A DNA stretch of 64,000 bases from Mycobacterium barrassiae (GTDB lineage: Bacteria; Actinomycetota; Actinomycetes; Mycobacteriales; Mycobacteriaceae), in assembly GCF_025822765.1 (NCBI RefSeq), contig NZ_JACKUK010000023.1, forward strand, positions 124,001 through 188,000, given 5' to 3'. Below are positions 8,411 to 17,121 of this stretch, one piece after another; the first letter of the stretch is position 1; each line of letters opens with the position of its first letter. The notes beneath the pieces are model-generated. The model made no database searches. It was not told the DNA's origin and saw nothing but the letters and a program-made list of their open reading frames with translations. Position numbers and translations under genes: made by a program.

Positions 8411-9508
8411 GTGTCTTCGAAGCCCGCGAAAGTTCCACCCGCCCGCCTGGTCCGCCTCATCGACTCCGCGCGCACGGCGCTGCACACGGTGACCCGGGCG
8501 ATGGTCCCCGGCAACATCGCTCTCCTCGAGACGGCGCAGGGCGCCTGGGTGAGCCAAGCCCTCTACGTCGCAGCCAAACTCGGCATCGCCGACGAACTCG
8601 CCGATGGACCCAAGACGGCCGAGGAGGTCGCCGCCAAGGTCGGCGCACATCCCGATTCTGTGTTCCGGCTGATGCGCATGCTGGCGGGCAGGTCGGTGTT
8701 CAATCATCGCGCCGACGGCAGGTTCGACCTCGCCGCGATGGGTCAGGCCCTGCGCGCCGACGTCCCGGGTTCGATGCGATCGATGGTCCTGTTCATCGGC
8801 TCCCCCGAGCATTGGGCCGAGTGGGGCGAACTCCTGTACTCCGTGCAAACGGGTCGGCCTGCCCCCGAAAAGCTTTATGGCAAGTCGTATTTCGACCACC
8901 TCGACGATGCGCCCGAGCAGGCGGCGATCTTCAACGATGCCATGTCGACCATGGCGGCGATGGCCAACGACCTGGTGATCCCCGCCTACGACTTTTCACA
9001 GTTCAAGCTGATCGCCGATGTGGGCGGCGGGCACGGCCGCCTGTTGAGCGCCATCCTGGCGTCCGCTCCGACCGCGCGCGGCGTCCTTTTCGACTTGCCG
9101 TCGGTCGTCGCGGGTGCCGGACCGGTACTCGACGCCGCAGGCGTCAGCAGCCGATGCGCCGTCGAAGGCGGCTCCTTCATGGATTCGGTGCCCGACGGCG
9201 CCGACGCCTACGTTCTGAAGTCGATCATCCACGACTGGGACGACGACATCTCCGAGAAGATCCTGCGCAACGTCCGCACCGCGATCGCCCCGAACGGGCG
9301 ACTGCTCCTGCTCGAGATCGTGCTGCCTGAGCGGGCAACGGCGAACTGGGGCGCCGTACTCGACATGGAGATGCTGGTCTCCCCCGGCGGCCGCGAACGC
9401 ACCCGCGCCGAGTTCGCCGGCCTCTTGGAGCGATCCGGGTTCCGGCTCACGCGCGTCGTCGACACCGCCACGCCGATGATGTCGATCGTGGAAGCCGTGC
9501 CCGTCTAG
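8411..9508 (+). CDS. SAM-dependent O-methyltransferase (plant/polyketide O-MT type)
   Basis: 365 residues. About 25-110 form an N-terminal winged-helix dimerisation domain (ALYVAAKLGIADELADGPKT). A class I Rossmann methyltransferase domain follows, with the SAM loop IADVGGGHG and the catalytic-histidine motif IHDWDDD. The family methylates phenolic hydroxyls of polyketides and aromatics; the substrate here is unknown. Start GTG at 8411. It belongs to the accessory patch between sigA and ridA, absent at the equivalent Mtb position. Its stop overlaps that of the convergent membrane-protein gene in CTAG. Confidence 0.87.
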   Translation: MSSKPAKVPPARLVRLIDSARTALHTVTRAMVPGNIALLETAQGAWVSQALYVAAKLGIADELADGPKTAEEVAAKVGAHPDSVFRLMRMLAGRSVFNHRADGRFDLAAMGQALRADVPGSMRSMVLFIGSPEHWAEWGELLYSVQTGRPAPEKLYGKSYFDHLDDAPEQAAIFNDAMSTMAAMANDLVIPAYDFSQFKLIADVGGGHGRLLSAILASAPTARGVLFDLPSVVAGAGPVLDAAGVSSRCAVEGGSFMDSVPDGADAYVLKSIIHDWDDDISEKILRNVRTAIAPNGRLLLLEIVLPERATANWGAVLDMEMLVSPGGRERTRAEFAGLLERSGFRLTRVVDTATPMMSIVEAVPV

Positions 9509-10287
9509 CGCTTCTTGTCGCGAACCTTGTAGGTCGACGGCCACGACTCGCGGGTCTCATCACCGACGAGCGGAACACCCTTGCTTCCGATCCTGATGTC
9601 GAAGGCCTCCTTGCCGGGACCGACCTCGCGGTTGGCGTGTTCGGTGGCGAGGTACATCAATTGGTCGATCTCCGCCTCGGCGAACGCCACGAACGTGGTC
9701 TTGCGCACGATCTCGTCCTCCGGCGGTGCCATCCGCTCGGGCAGGATCCGCGACGCCAGCGCCGCAAGGCCGAGCAACGAGAACGGGATCACCCAGTAGC
9801 AGACGAACGACAGCGGCGTCCTCGTGTCCAGGATCGTCGCCTCGCCGTACACGATGGGCGGTATCGCCGACGACACCGTCATCCCGGCGAACGCGGCCAC
9901 CCAGATCCACGTCAAGACGTTGGTGATCTTCTTGAACAGATCGGTCTCGATGATTTCTTTCGGCTGGCCGACCTCGGCGAATTCACGGACGAACGGCTTG
10001 CCGAACAGCACGCTGCCCAACGCCGCCAGGAAGATCCCCGCGGTGCTCAGCGGCTGTAACCACTGCTCCATGAATGACTGGCTCAGCGTGAACGTCAGCA
10101 CCGTCAGAACCAAAAACGTTACGACAGCCCCGATTTCGAGCGTTCGGCCCGCCGCTCTCCTGATCCGGCCGATGACGAGTGAAGCGACGGCCACCGCCAG
10201 CGCCACCAGTACCGCGGCGACGAACGGGACATTGCCGACCAGGACCCAGTAGACGATCCACGGCGCGAAGCCAAACAGAATTCCCAC
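9505..10287 (-). CDS. Six-pass membrane protein of unknown function
   Basis: I do not recognise the family. The 260-residue protein from GTG at 10287 has about six hydrophobic helices (about residues 3-20, 22-40, 50-72, 82-98, 120-146, 157-177). A soluble C-terminal domain of about 80 residues follows, with an alternating charged pattern (DEIVRKTTFVAFAEAE, FDIRIGSKGVP). There is no signal lipobox or catalytic motif. It is divergent from ridA, with a long dyad in the 80-base gap. No Mtb gene lies at this place. Confidence 0.65.
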   Translation of the reverse strand: MGILFGFAPWIVYWVLVGNVPFVAAVLVALAVAVASLVIGRIRRAAGRTLEIGAVVTFLVLTVLTFTLSQSFMEQWLQPLSTAGIFLAALGSVLFGKPFVREFAEVGQPKEIIETDLFKKITNVLTWIWVAAFAGMTVSSAIPPIVYGEATILDTRTPLSFVCYWVIPFSLLGLAALASRILPERMAPPEDEIVRKTTFVAFAEAEIDQLMYLATEHANREVGPGKEAFDIRIGSKGVPLVGDETRESWPSTYKVRDKKR

Positions 10288-10300
10288 GGTGGGTCAGTTT

Positions 10301-10332
10301 AGGTTGTCAGTCAATGGCCCGACTGTAAACCT
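10301..10332. promoter_or_regulatory. 32-base dyad between divergent genes
   Basis: AGGTTGTCAGTC (10301-10312) and GACTGTAAACCT (10321-10332) pair at 10 of 12 positions around the spacer aatggccc. It lies between the membrane-protein start (10287, minus) and the ridA start (10368, plus), so one bound protein could control both. It does not match the SOS, IdeR or Crp sites I know. Confidence 0.5.
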
Positions 10333-10367
10333 GTTGCGGCGGCGAAGGCCGCGAATAGGTTGTACTG

Positions 10368-10748
10368 ATGCTGCGACAGAACGTGTCCTCGGGCTCGGAG
10401 TTCGAGTCGACGGTCGGGTACTCGCGGGCCGTGCGGATCGGGCCTCACATCGCCGTGGCCGGCACCACCGGAGCAGGCGATGACGTCGCTTCTCAGGCAC
10501 GAGATGCACTGCGGCGCATAGATATTGCGTTGCAGGAGGTGGGCGCGTCGCTGTCCGATGTGGTCCGCACTCGAATGTTCGTCACAGACATCTCGCTGTG
10601 GGGCGAGGTCGGCAAGGTGCACGCCGAGGTGTTCGGCGAGATCCGGCCGGTGGCCACGATGGTCGAGGTGACAGCGCTGATCGCGCCGGAGCTGTTGGTC
10701 GAGATCGAAGTCGATGCCTACGTCGTCGACTCCCGGGCCGAGCGCTAG
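10368..10748 (+). CDS. RidA/YjgF family protein (Rv2704-like)
   Basis: 126 residues of the trimeric RidA fold. Classical RidA hydrolyses reactive 2-iminobutyrate/enamine intermediates made by PLP enzymes. The C-terminal region holds the family core (IRPVATMVEVTALI...LLVEIEVDAYV). At the place where RidA has the substrate-binding Arg (R-V-E-V) this protein has Met-Val-Glu-Val, so it may belong to a Rid subfamily without imine deaminase activity. Start ATG at 10368. It follows sigA in Mtb too (Rv2704), but here an accessory patch separates them. Confidence 0.85.
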   Translation: MLRQNVSSGSEFESTVGYSRAVRIGPHIAVAGTTGAGDDVASQARDALRRIDIALQEVGASLSDVVRTRMFVTDISLWGEVGKVHAEVFGEIRPVATMVEVTALIAPELLVEIEVDAYVVDSRAER

Positions 10749-11104
10749 ACGGAGAGCGGCGCGAAGCTGCCGTCCGCTTGCGGCAGGTAGGGAGTGACGC
10801 TAATCACAGCTTCGACAGGTAATGGCCCATACAGATGTGGGAACACCATCGCAGCGGGATCAGTGGCGACACCTGGTTCCCACCGGACCGGAGAGGACAA
10901 CAGTGCGGGATCGATGCGCAGCAGCACCAGATCCGTACGGCCGGCGTACAGCCGGTTCGCCGGCAGATGCACCTGCTCAGGCGTCGATAGATGCACGAAC
11001 CCGCTCGAAGCCAGCGACTCGGGCCGAAGCTCCCCGTTCACCTGCGCAGACCGCCAGTCTTCGGCTCCGCAGAGGTGGACAAGCACAGCGGGCAACGGTT
11101 GCAT
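10745..11104 (-). CDS. DUF952 family protein (Rv2705c-like)
   Basis: 119 residues of the DUF952 family, a small fold related to ADP-ribosyltransferase-like and PUA-like proteins; signatures are VHLCGAEDW, FVHLSTPEQV, DLVLLRID and FPHLYGPLP. Enzymatic role is unknown. ATG at 11104 is preceded by GAGGAAGG at 8 bases, a strong ribosome site. This settles the start against a longer in-frame opening with poor codons. Its stop overlaps the ridA stop in CTAG. Confidence 0.82.
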   Translation of the reverse strand: MQPLPAVLVHLCGAEDWRSAQVNGELRPESLASSGFVHLSTPEQVHLPANRLYAGRTDLVLLRIDPALLSSPVRWEPGVATDPAAMVFPHLYGPLPVEAVISVTPYLPQADGSFAPLSV

Positions 11105-11235
11105 ACCGCCAGCCTTCCTCGTCGGCAACTCGGTGTAACGGTGAGACACGACACACCGGTAAACCCTTTGGGAACAAGGCCGAAACCGAAAGCGTCTGAG
11201 ACAGTAGAGATACGCGAGCAATCGATGGAGGTGCC

Positions 11236-11427
11236 ATGACCGCAACGCTCACCAGCCCGGAACTGACCAAGGCTGACCGCTGCGATCGCTGCGGGGCCGC
11301 GGCTCGCGTGCGGGCAACGCTTCCGTCGGGCGGCGAACTTCTGTTCTGCCAGCATCACGCCAACGAGCACGAAGCCAAGTTGGTGGAGCTCGCCGCCGTT
11401 CTCCAAGTGAGCCCGGTGGAGGCCTAA
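11236..11427 (+). CDS. Small zinc-ribbon protein (DUF7455-like)
   Basis: 63 residues. Cysteine-rich core: RCDRCGAAARV (CxxC), then LLFCQHHANEH with one Cys and a His cluster, giving a likely C-C-C/H zinc site. The family occurs beside the sigma factor genes in actinobacteria; function is unknown. GGAGGTG lies 3 bases before the ATG. It is divergent from the DUF952 gene and followed by the YihY gene on the same strand 63 bases later. Confidence 0.8.
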   Translation: MTATLTSPELTKADRCDRCGAAARVRATLPSGGELLFCQHHANEHEAKLVELAAVLQVSPVEA

Positions 11428-11490
11428 CAGCCGACACGGCCGCCGCCCGGGTGGGCGGAACGGATAGTCGTCAGTAATGCTGGACTGGTC

Positions 11491-12528
11491 ATGAGCGACC
11501 AGCCCCTGCCTTTACCGAGGCCGCCCTCGGGTCATCACATCAGGCATATCGTTCGGCGCACACTCTCGAAGAGCTGGGACGATTCCATCTTCTCGGAGTC
11601 TGCGCAGGCGGCGTTCTGGTGCGCACTGTCGCTGCCCCCGCTGCTGCTGGGGATGCTCGGCAGCCTGGCCTACATCGCGCCGCTGTTCGGCCCTGAGACC
11701 CTTCCGGCGATTCAGGACCAGCTGATCAGCACGGCTGAACGGTTCTTCTCGTCCAATGTCGTGGACGAGATCATCGAGCCGACGGTGCGCGACATCGTCA
11801 GGGGCGCCAGGGGCGAGGTGGTGTCGATCGGCTTCGTGATCTCGCTGTGGGCGGGCTCGTCGGCGATCTCCTCGTTCGTCGACTCCGTCGTCGACGCCCA
11901 CGACCAGACTCCCCTGCGTCACCCCGTACGCCAGCGCTTCTTCGCGCTCGGTCTGTACGTCGTAATGCTGGTCATCGCGATCGCCTCGGCGCCGTTCGTC
12001 GCGCTCGGGCCGCGCAAGATCGCCGAGCACCTCCCAGAGAGCTGGGACAACGCGCTGGCCTTCGGCTACTACCCGCTGCTGTTCGTCACGCTGCTGGTCG
12101 GGGTGAACATCCTCTATCGGGTGTCGCTACCCGAGCCGCTGCCGTCGCACCGCCTTGTGCTCGGCTCGTTGTTGGCGACGATCGTGTTCCTGATTGCGAC
12201 GTTGGGCCTGCGGTTCTACCTGACGTGGATCACGAGCACCGGGTACACCTACGGCGCGTTGGCGACACCGATCGCGTTCCTGCTTTTCGCGTTTTTCCTC
12301 GGCTTCGCGATCATGCTGGGCGCCGAACTGAACGCCGCGATTCAAGAGGAGTGGCCGGCGGCTCCGACGCACGCCAAGCGGGTCCGGTTGTGGCTCAAGA
12401 GGAAGGCCGAGTCACGCAACGGCGGCGGTGGACCCGCAGCGCAGGCGGACGACAGGCCGGACGACCCTGCGGACGCCGACCCCGCGGATGCGATAACGGG
12501 AAGGGAAACTGACGCCGCTACTTCTTGA
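11491..12528 (+). CDS. YihY/BrkB family membrane protein (Rv2707-like)
   Basis: 345 residues with about six membrane helices in the YihY/virulence-factor BrkB arrangement: SAQAAFWCALSLPPLLLG, the conserved VISLWAGSSAISSFVDSV segment, then IAFLLFAFFLGFAIMLGAELNAA in the last helix. A polar Gly/Asp-rich tail of about 45 residues ends the protein. Role is unclear; it is often proposed as a transporter. It matches Mtb Rv2707 in position. Its 3' end overlaps the convergent DUF3039 gene by 11 bases. Confidence 0.88.
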   Translation: MSDQPLPLPRPPSGHHIRHIVRRTLSKSWDDSIFSESAQAAFWCALSLPPLLLGMLGSLAYIAPLFGPETLPAIQDQLISTAERFFSSNVVDEIIEPTVRDIVRGARGEVVSIGFVISLWAGSSAISSFVDSVVDAHDQTPLRHPVRQRFFALGLYVVMLVIAIASAPFVALGPRKIAEHLPESWDNALAFGYYPLLFVTLLVGVNILYRVSLPEPLPSHRLVLGSLLATIVFLIATLGLRFYLTWITSTGYTYGALATPIAFLLFAFFLGFAIMLGAELNAAIQEEWPAAPTHAKRVRLWLKRKAESRNGGGGPAAQADDRPDDPADADPADAITGRETDAATS

Positions 12529-12754
12529 GCTGGTCGTAGATCCGCTTGCAGTCGGGGCAGACCGGCGACCCGGGTTTCGCGGCCTTGGTGACCGGGAAGA
12601 CCTCGCCGCACAGCGCGACGACGTGGGTGCCCATCACCGCGCTCTCGGCGATCTTGTCCTTCTTGACGTAGTGGAAGTACTTCGGGGTGTCGCTGCCGGT
12701 CCCGTCGTCGACGCGTTCGTCGGTGTCGGTGCGTTCGATCGTCTGGGTTTGCAT
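12518..12754 (-). CDS. DUF3039 zinc-binding protein (Rv2708c-like)
   Basis: 78 residues from ATG at 12754; another ATG three codons upstream (12763) is equally possible. The conserved core is FHYVKKDKI, GTHVVALCGEVF and CPDCKRIY, giving one Cys, a His and a CxxC that could hold zinc. Function is unknown. The upstream in-frame extension would overlap the leader of the divergent DUF3099 gene, so I excluded it. Confidence 0.85.
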   Translation of the reverse strand: MQTQTIERTDTDERVDDGTGSDTPKYFHYVKKDKIAESAVMGTHVVALCGEVFPVTKAAKPGSPVCPDCKRIYDQLKK

Positions 12755-12821
12755 GCCGCCCATTTTGCCTGGCCCGAATCCGGTCCGTACAGCCGACGAC
12801 AAGTGTGAAACAGTGGAGGTT

Positions 12822-13223
12822 ATGAAACACGGCCAAGAGCTGAGTTTCGATGACGACGGTCGGCCGGTTCTGATCACCCGCGCCGCGCCCTCCTACGAAG
12901 TCCAGCACCGTCAACGGGTTCGCAAGTACCTGACGCTGATGTTCTGGCGTGTTCCCGCGCTCATCCTGGCCGCGGTGGCGTACGGCATCTGGGAGAACGG
13001 ACTCATCTCCCTCGCGATCCTGGTGATATCGATCCCGTTGCCGTGGATGGCGGTGCTCATCGCAAACGATCGTCCGCCGCGGCGCGCCGAGGAGCCGCGT
13101 CGCTATCGGGACACCCGGCGGATTCCACTTTTTCCGACGGCCGAACGGCCGGCGCTCGAAGAGCGGGCAGAGTCGTGGCGGCAATCTCACGACGCGGATT
13201 CGCCCGGCAATGCCGCAGGCTGA
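12822..13223 (+). CDS. DUF3099 membrane protein (Rv2709-like)
   Basis: 133 residues. Soluble N-terminus with ITRAAPSYEVQHRQRVRKY, then two membrane helices (about 40-58 and 62-80) and a basic C-terminus containing NDRPPRRAEEPRRY. DUF3099 is actinobacterial, function unknown. ATG at 12822 is preceded by GGAGG at 2 to 3 bases; longer in-frame openings would run into the divergent DUF3039 gene. It is followed by sigB, as in Mtb. Confidence 0.85.
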   Translation: MKHGQELSFDDDGRPVLITRAAPSYEVQHRQRVRKYLTLMFWRVPALILAAVAYGIWENGLISLAILVISIPLPWMAVLIANDRPPRRAEEPRRYRDTRRIPLFPTAERPALEERAESWRQSHDADSPGNAAG

Positions 13224-13306
13224 GGAGTTTCTAGCGCTATTCTCAGCACATTCTCAGGTCGAGCACCAATAACCGCAGATCAGAACGTGTGAACCAGCCG
13301 ATGGAC

Positions 13307-13333
13307 GGGAACTCTTAGGGGCACGTGGGCGTT
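13307..13333 (+). promoter_or_regulatory. SigE/SigH-type promoter of sigB (GGGAAC-N17-CGTT)
   Basis: GGGAAC at 13307-13312 and CGTT at 13330-13333, 17 bases apart, fit the known mycobacterial ECF consensus (GGAAC/CGTT) for SigE and SigH. The expected start lies near 13340, about 30 bases before the sigB ATG. sigB is an established SigE/SigH target in Mtb. Confidence 0.8.
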
Positions 13334-13370
13334 ATAGCTCATGACAGTTCGACCCGATCAGGAGGCCGTC

Positions 13371-14330
13371 ATGGCAAATGCCACCATTAGCCGCGTCGAC
13401 AGTGACTTGGACGCTCAGAGTCCAGCCGCGGATCTCGTACGCGTGTATTTGAACGGCATTGGCAAAACGGCTTTGCTCAACGCCGCCGACGAGGTTGAGC
13501 TCGCAAAGCGCATCGAGGCTGGCCTTTACGCGCAGCATCTGCTCGACACCCGGAAGCGGTTGGGCGAGAACCGCAAGCGAGATCTTCAGGCCGTGGTGCG
13601 CGACGGCGAGGCCGCACGCCGGCATCTACTCGAAGCCAACCTTCGCCTCGTGGTGTCGTTGGCGAAGCGCTACACCGGCCGCGGCATGCCGCTGCTCGAC
13701 CTGATCCAGGAGGGCAACCTCGGCCTGATCCGCGCGATGGAAAAGTTCGACTACAGCAAGGGATTCAAGTTCTCGACGTACGCCACGTGGTGGATCCGCC
13801 AGGCGATCACGCGCGGCATGGCCGACCAGAGCCGCACCATCCGGCTGCCGGTCCACCTCGTCGAGCAGGTCAACAAGCTGGCGCGGATCAAGCGCGAGAT
13901 GCACCAGAACCTGGGCCGCGAGGCCACCGATGAGGAACTGGCCGCCGAGTCGGGCATCCCGGTGGAGAAGATCACCGATCTGCTCGAGCACAGCCGCGAC
14001 CCGGTAAGCCTGGACATGCCGGTCGGCAGCGACGAGGAAGCCCCGCTGGGCGACTTCATCGAGGACGCCGAGGCGATGTCGGCGGAGAACGCGGTCATCT
14101 CCGAGCTGCTGCACACCGACATCCGCCACGTGCTGGCCACGCTCGACGAGCGCGAACAGCAGGTGATCCGGCTGCGGTTCGGCCTGGACGACGGCCAGCC
14201 GCGCACTCTGGACCAGATCGGCAAGCTGTTCGGACTCTCCCGCGAACGCGTCCGCCAGATCGAGCGCGAGGTCATGGCCAAGCTCCGCAACGGCGAGCGT
14301 GCCGATCGGTTACGGTCGTACGCCAGCTAA
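13371..14330 (+). CDS. sigB: Principal-like stress sigma factor SigB
   Basis: 319 residues, about as long as Mtb SigB (323). It lacks the long region 1.1 of SigA and opens directly with region 1.2 ([21 protein letters not shown]). Regions 2 to 4 are almost those of SigA, ending in [14 protein letters not shown] and [10 protein letters not shown]. SigB takes over during stress and stationary phase. ATG at 13371 has AGGAGG 6 bases upstream, favouring it over an ATG 30 bases earlier. The gene is driven by the ECF-type promoter upstream and ended by the hairpin at 14342. Confidence 0.97.
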   Translation: MANATISRVDSDLDAQSPAADLVRVYLNGIGKTALLNAADEVELAKRIEAGLYAQHLLDTRKRLGENRKRDLQAVVRDGEAARRHLLEANLRLVVSLAKRYTGRGMPLLDLIQEGNLGLIRAMEKFDYSKGFKFSTYATWWIRQAITRGMADQSRTIRLPVHLVEQVNKLARIKREMHQNLGREATDEELAAESGIPVEKITDLLEHSRDPVSLDMPVGSDEEAPLGDFIEDAEAMSAENAVISELLHTDIRHVLATLDEREQQVIRLRFGLDDGQPRTLDQIGKLFGLSRERVRQIEREVMAKLRNGERADRLRSYAS

Positions 14331-14341
14331 AGCGTCTCCCT

Positions 14342-14371
14342 GAATGCCCGCCGGTACGCCGGCGGGCATTC
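14342..14371 (+). terminator. Strong hairpin terminator after sigB
   Basis: GAATGCCCGCCGG and CCGGCGGGCATTC form a perfect 13-base-pair stem closed by the tetraloop TACG (UACG, the stable UNCG class), followed by TTA. It lies 11 bases after the sigB stop and separates sigB from ideR. Confidence 0.88.
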
Positions 14372-14451
14372 TTACTGGTCCGTGTCGGCGAGCGTAGCGC
14401 CGCAGTTCAGGCCGGTTGGCCGGTAGACTCTGCTTGACGGAGGGTTGTGAA

Positions 14452-15144
14452 ATGAACGATCTGGTCGATACCACCGAGATGTATCTGCGGACCATCTACG
14501 ACCTCGAGGAAGAGGGCGTAGTGCCGCTGCGTGCGCGCATCGCCGAACGTCTCGACCAAAGCGGCCCCACCGTCAGCCAGACCGTTTCCCGGATGGAGCG
14601 CGACGGCCTGCTGCACGTCGCGGGTGACCGGCACCTTCAGCTCACCGAGAAGGGCCGCAACCTCGCCATCGCCGTGATGCGCAAGCATCGCCTCGCCGAG
14701 CGGCTGCTGGTCGATGTGATCGGGCTGCCGTGGGAGGAAGTGCACGCCGAGGCCTGCCGCTGGGAGCACGTGATGAGCGAGGACGTCGAGCGCCGCTTGG
14801 TCCGGGTTCTCGACAACCCCACCACCTCGCCCTTCGGCAACCCGATTCCCGGCCTGGCTGAGCTCGGTCTCGCCGACTCCTCGGGCACCGACAAGCTCAA
14901 CCTGGTTCGGCTCACCGAGCTGCCGGCCGGCATGCCCGTCGCTGTCGTGGTGCGCCAGCTGACCGAGCACGTCCAGGGCGACGTCGAGCTGATCGGACGC
15001 CTCAAGGACGCCGGCGTGGTGCCCAATGCCCGCGTGACCGTCGAAGCCAACGACCACGGCGGCGTCATGATCGTCATCCCCGGACACGAGCAGGTCGAAC
15101 TGCCCCACCACATGGCACACGCCGTGAAGGTCGAGAAGGTCTAA
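14452..15144 (+). CDS. ideR: Iron-dependent repressor IdeR
   Basis: A DtxR-family iron sensor of 230 residues, identical in length to Mtb IdeR. An N-terminal winged helix (IAERLDQSGPTVSQTVSRMERDG), a metal-binding and dimerisation domain (MRKHRLAERLLVDV, ACRWEHVMSE with the conserved Cys/Glu/His ligands) and a C-terminal SH3-like domain are visible. With Fe(II) it represses siderophore genes and activates iron storage. ATG at 14452 follows a GGAGGG site. A possible -10 TAGACT lies at 14424-14429. I found no IdeR box in front of it. Confidence 0.97.
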   Translation: MNDLVDTTEMYLRTIYDLEEEGVVPLRARIAERLDQSGPTVSQTVSRMERDGLLHVAGDRHLQLTEKGRNLAIAVMRKHRLAERLLVDVIGLPWEEVHAEACRWEHVMSEDVERRLVRVLDNPTTSPFGNPIPGLAELGLADSSGTDKLNLVRLTELPAGMPVAVVVRQLTEHVQGDVELIGRLKDAGVVPNARVTVEANDHGGVMIVIPGHEQVELPHHMAHAVKVEKV

Positions 15145-15155
15145 CCCGCCTCAGA

Positions 15156-16193
15156 TCACCCGGCCCGGCGCCCGAACACGCGCCGAGGTGGCAGCTGCAC
15201 GCCGAGGCGGCTGGCCAACCGGTACCCGGTGGCCGCCAGATCGCGAATCCGCTCCGGCCGCATCCCGGATTGCAGCGCTGTATCGAGCATGCCCGCCATC
15301 CGATGGGTGGCATCGCACCGTAGCGCGGCCTCCAACGACACACCGGCCAGCGGCCCGTCCCCACGCGCGTATGCCGAGAATGCCAGCAGGACAAGCGCTT
15401 CCACTCGCCACGGCTCCGGAAGCATCCGGGCCAGCTCGGCCCACAGCGACTCTGCCTGCCCGGCGTTCTCCCCGACCGCCAACGCGTAAAGAGTGTCGCG
15501 CACAAGCGGATCCGTCAGCGCGCACGCGAGCCTTGCAGCGGTGTCATCGGTCAGCGCCCGGCCGTCCGCCATGTCCGCGGCCGCAGCGATTGCCGCTTCC
15601 ACGTCACGACGCGCCTCGGCGTCCGGCCGGTCCACGTCCCAGCTGCCGATCGCGGCCGCCAGGGCGTCGGTGCGGGCCTGGTCGGTGACGGCGATGACCT
15701 CTTGCAGCTCTGCGCGCCGCGCATAGAGCCTGCGCCCGTCGAGGACAGCGGCCACGGCCAGTGGTGACGCGGCCGGATCCTCGACAGTGCCCGCGAGGCC
15801 GCAGCCGTCCGCACAATGCCAGCGACCGCCTGCAGCCACCCGGTCAACGACGTGCGCGGCGAGCAGTTCGATACCGCAGTCGGCCAACGTCGAGGCCAGC
15901 GAGTCCGCCAGCCGGCGGTATTCGTCGTTGCACATCCGGCAGCTTGCGCCCGCCTCGTCGACGATGACGGCGATCGCCGCATCGGGTTCCGCGCTTGCGG
16001 CCACCTCCGCGATGTGGTCGACGGAGGCAGCCACCTCGTCGGAAAGGTCAACGCGCATAACGCATCCCATCTCGCCGCGGACGACGGTCACCAGGACGAG
16101 GGATTTCTCGGGCACGAAGCCCAGAACAGCGGGCAGCGCGGCGATCAGTACGCCGGGGCGGTTCAGGTGGAAGTCGGGTGATTGCGATGTCAT
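15156..16193 (-). CDS. DUF4192 family protein (Rv2712c-like)
   Basis: About 345 residues, soluble and alanine-rich, in the actinobacterial DUF4192 family: N-terminal LIAALPAVLGFVPEKSLVLV and a central segment with ELLAAHVVDRVAAGGRWHC. Function is unknown; distant links to ADP-ribosylation or toxin-immunity loci have been suggested for the family, which I cannot test here. ATG at 16193 was chosen over 16220; the codon just upstream is preceded by GGGAG. It converges on ideR with 11 bases between stops. Confidence 0.8.
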   Translation of the reverse strand: MTSQSPDFHLNRPGVLIAALPAVLGFVPEKSLVLVTVVRGEMGCVMRVDLSDEVAASVDHIAEVAASAEPDAAIAVIVDEAGASCRMCNDEYRRLADSLASTLADCGIELLAAHVVDRVAAGGRWHCADGCGLAGTVEDPAASPLAVAAVLDGRRLYARRAELQEVIAVTDQARTDALAAAIGSWDVDRPDAEARRDVEAAIAAAADMADGRALTDDTAARLACALTDPLVRDTLYALAVGENAGQAESLWAELARMLPEPWRVEALVLLAFSAYARGDGPLAGVSLEAALRCDATHRMAGMLDTALQSGMRPERIRDLAATGYRLASRLGVQLPPRRVFGRRAG

Positions 16194-16291
16194 GCTCCCA
16201 CCGTCGTTGGAGCGACCCACTTCCCCGCCCGCCAGAACGCCGTGGCGGACGTTCCTGTGGATGAATCAGCGGTTGGGGATGGAGCCCGGTC

Positions 16292-16981
16292 TCAGCCGTC
16301 GCGGCGCAGCTTCACCACCGCGTCGCTGAAAAGCCTGTCCAGCGCCGCCGTGTCCGGCTCGTCGACCGCCGGGTCCTGTAACCAGCTCGCACTCACCCGG
16401 GTCTCACCGATCTGGGCGGCGAACGTGAGGACCGTGCGCTCGGATTCCGGTGTGGTGACCATCTGCTCGACGGCGTAGGCGTCGTCAGCATCGACGGGCG
16501 GGGCCGGCAGCACCGTCAGGCTGACCATCGATTCCTCCTCGCCCCCGCCCACGGTGAACGAGGAGCACCGGCGCAGCTGATCCAGCCGTTCGCTCAACGG
16601 CGGCGCCGGCCGGGTCACGACGACGACCAGCCGGCTCGCAGTGTCGCTGTCGACACCCTCGACCCCCGCCGTTTCGCTGTGCCACAGCACCGGGGGCGTG
16701 CAGTCGGCAGGTGTCACCACGGCGCCGGCCGGCACTGCGTCGATGTCAGCCACGGCGCGGTCCAGCGCGGCGTCGTCGAGCACGGCGGCCGGATACCGGG
16801 GTGGGAACTGGTCGGGTTCGACGACCAAGTCCGCGATCGGGACCGGGGGCTTATCGGCCACCGAGCCGACGGGCTGCACCGTCCCGGCGATGACCCGGCT
16901 GCATGCGCCCAGCAACACGGCCACCATCACCAGCGCGCATCCGCGCAGGCATCGCGACAGCGTGTTGACCATCGGCGCCAT
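16292..16981 (-). CDS. Mycobacterial lipoprotein (DUF5642-like)
   Basis: 229 residues: signal helix (about 13-25) with lipobox LLGAC (Cys about 27), then an extracytoplasmic domain of about 195 residues. Two further cysteines (in PADCTPP and LRRCSSF) could form a disulfide. The pattern resembles mycobacterial sensor-domain or DUF5642-type lipoproteins, but I cannot name a subfamily with certainty. It lies divergent from sthA; this position has no lipoprotein in Mtb. Function is unknown. Confidence 0.7.
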   Translation of the reverse strand: MAPMVNTLSRCLRGCALVMVAVLLGACSRVIAGTVQPVGSVADKPPVPIADLVVEPDQFPPRYPAAVLDDAALDRAVADIDAVPAGAVVTPADCTPPVLWHSETAGVEGVDSDTASRLVVVVTRPAPPLSERLDQLRRCSSFTVGGGEEESMVSLTVLPAPPVDADDAYAVEQMVTTPESERTVLTFAAQIGETRVSASWLQDPAVDEPDTAALDRLFSDAVVKLRRDG

Positions 16982-17121
16982 CGTCTCACCGGACGGGCTG
17001 GACGCCGGTCAGGCGCGCATACCGGGCGGAAGTTGCGAACGGCCGATTGATTTCACGCGCTGTTGACGCTTGTCGGCGTGCAAGTTCTGCGCAACCGGCG
17101 TACACCTTGTCCATGGGTTCG

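Noticed and set aside
14400-14451. Search for an IdeR box (TTAGG-type palindrome) in front of ideR
   Set aside because: No match was found in the 121-base sigB-ideR gap.
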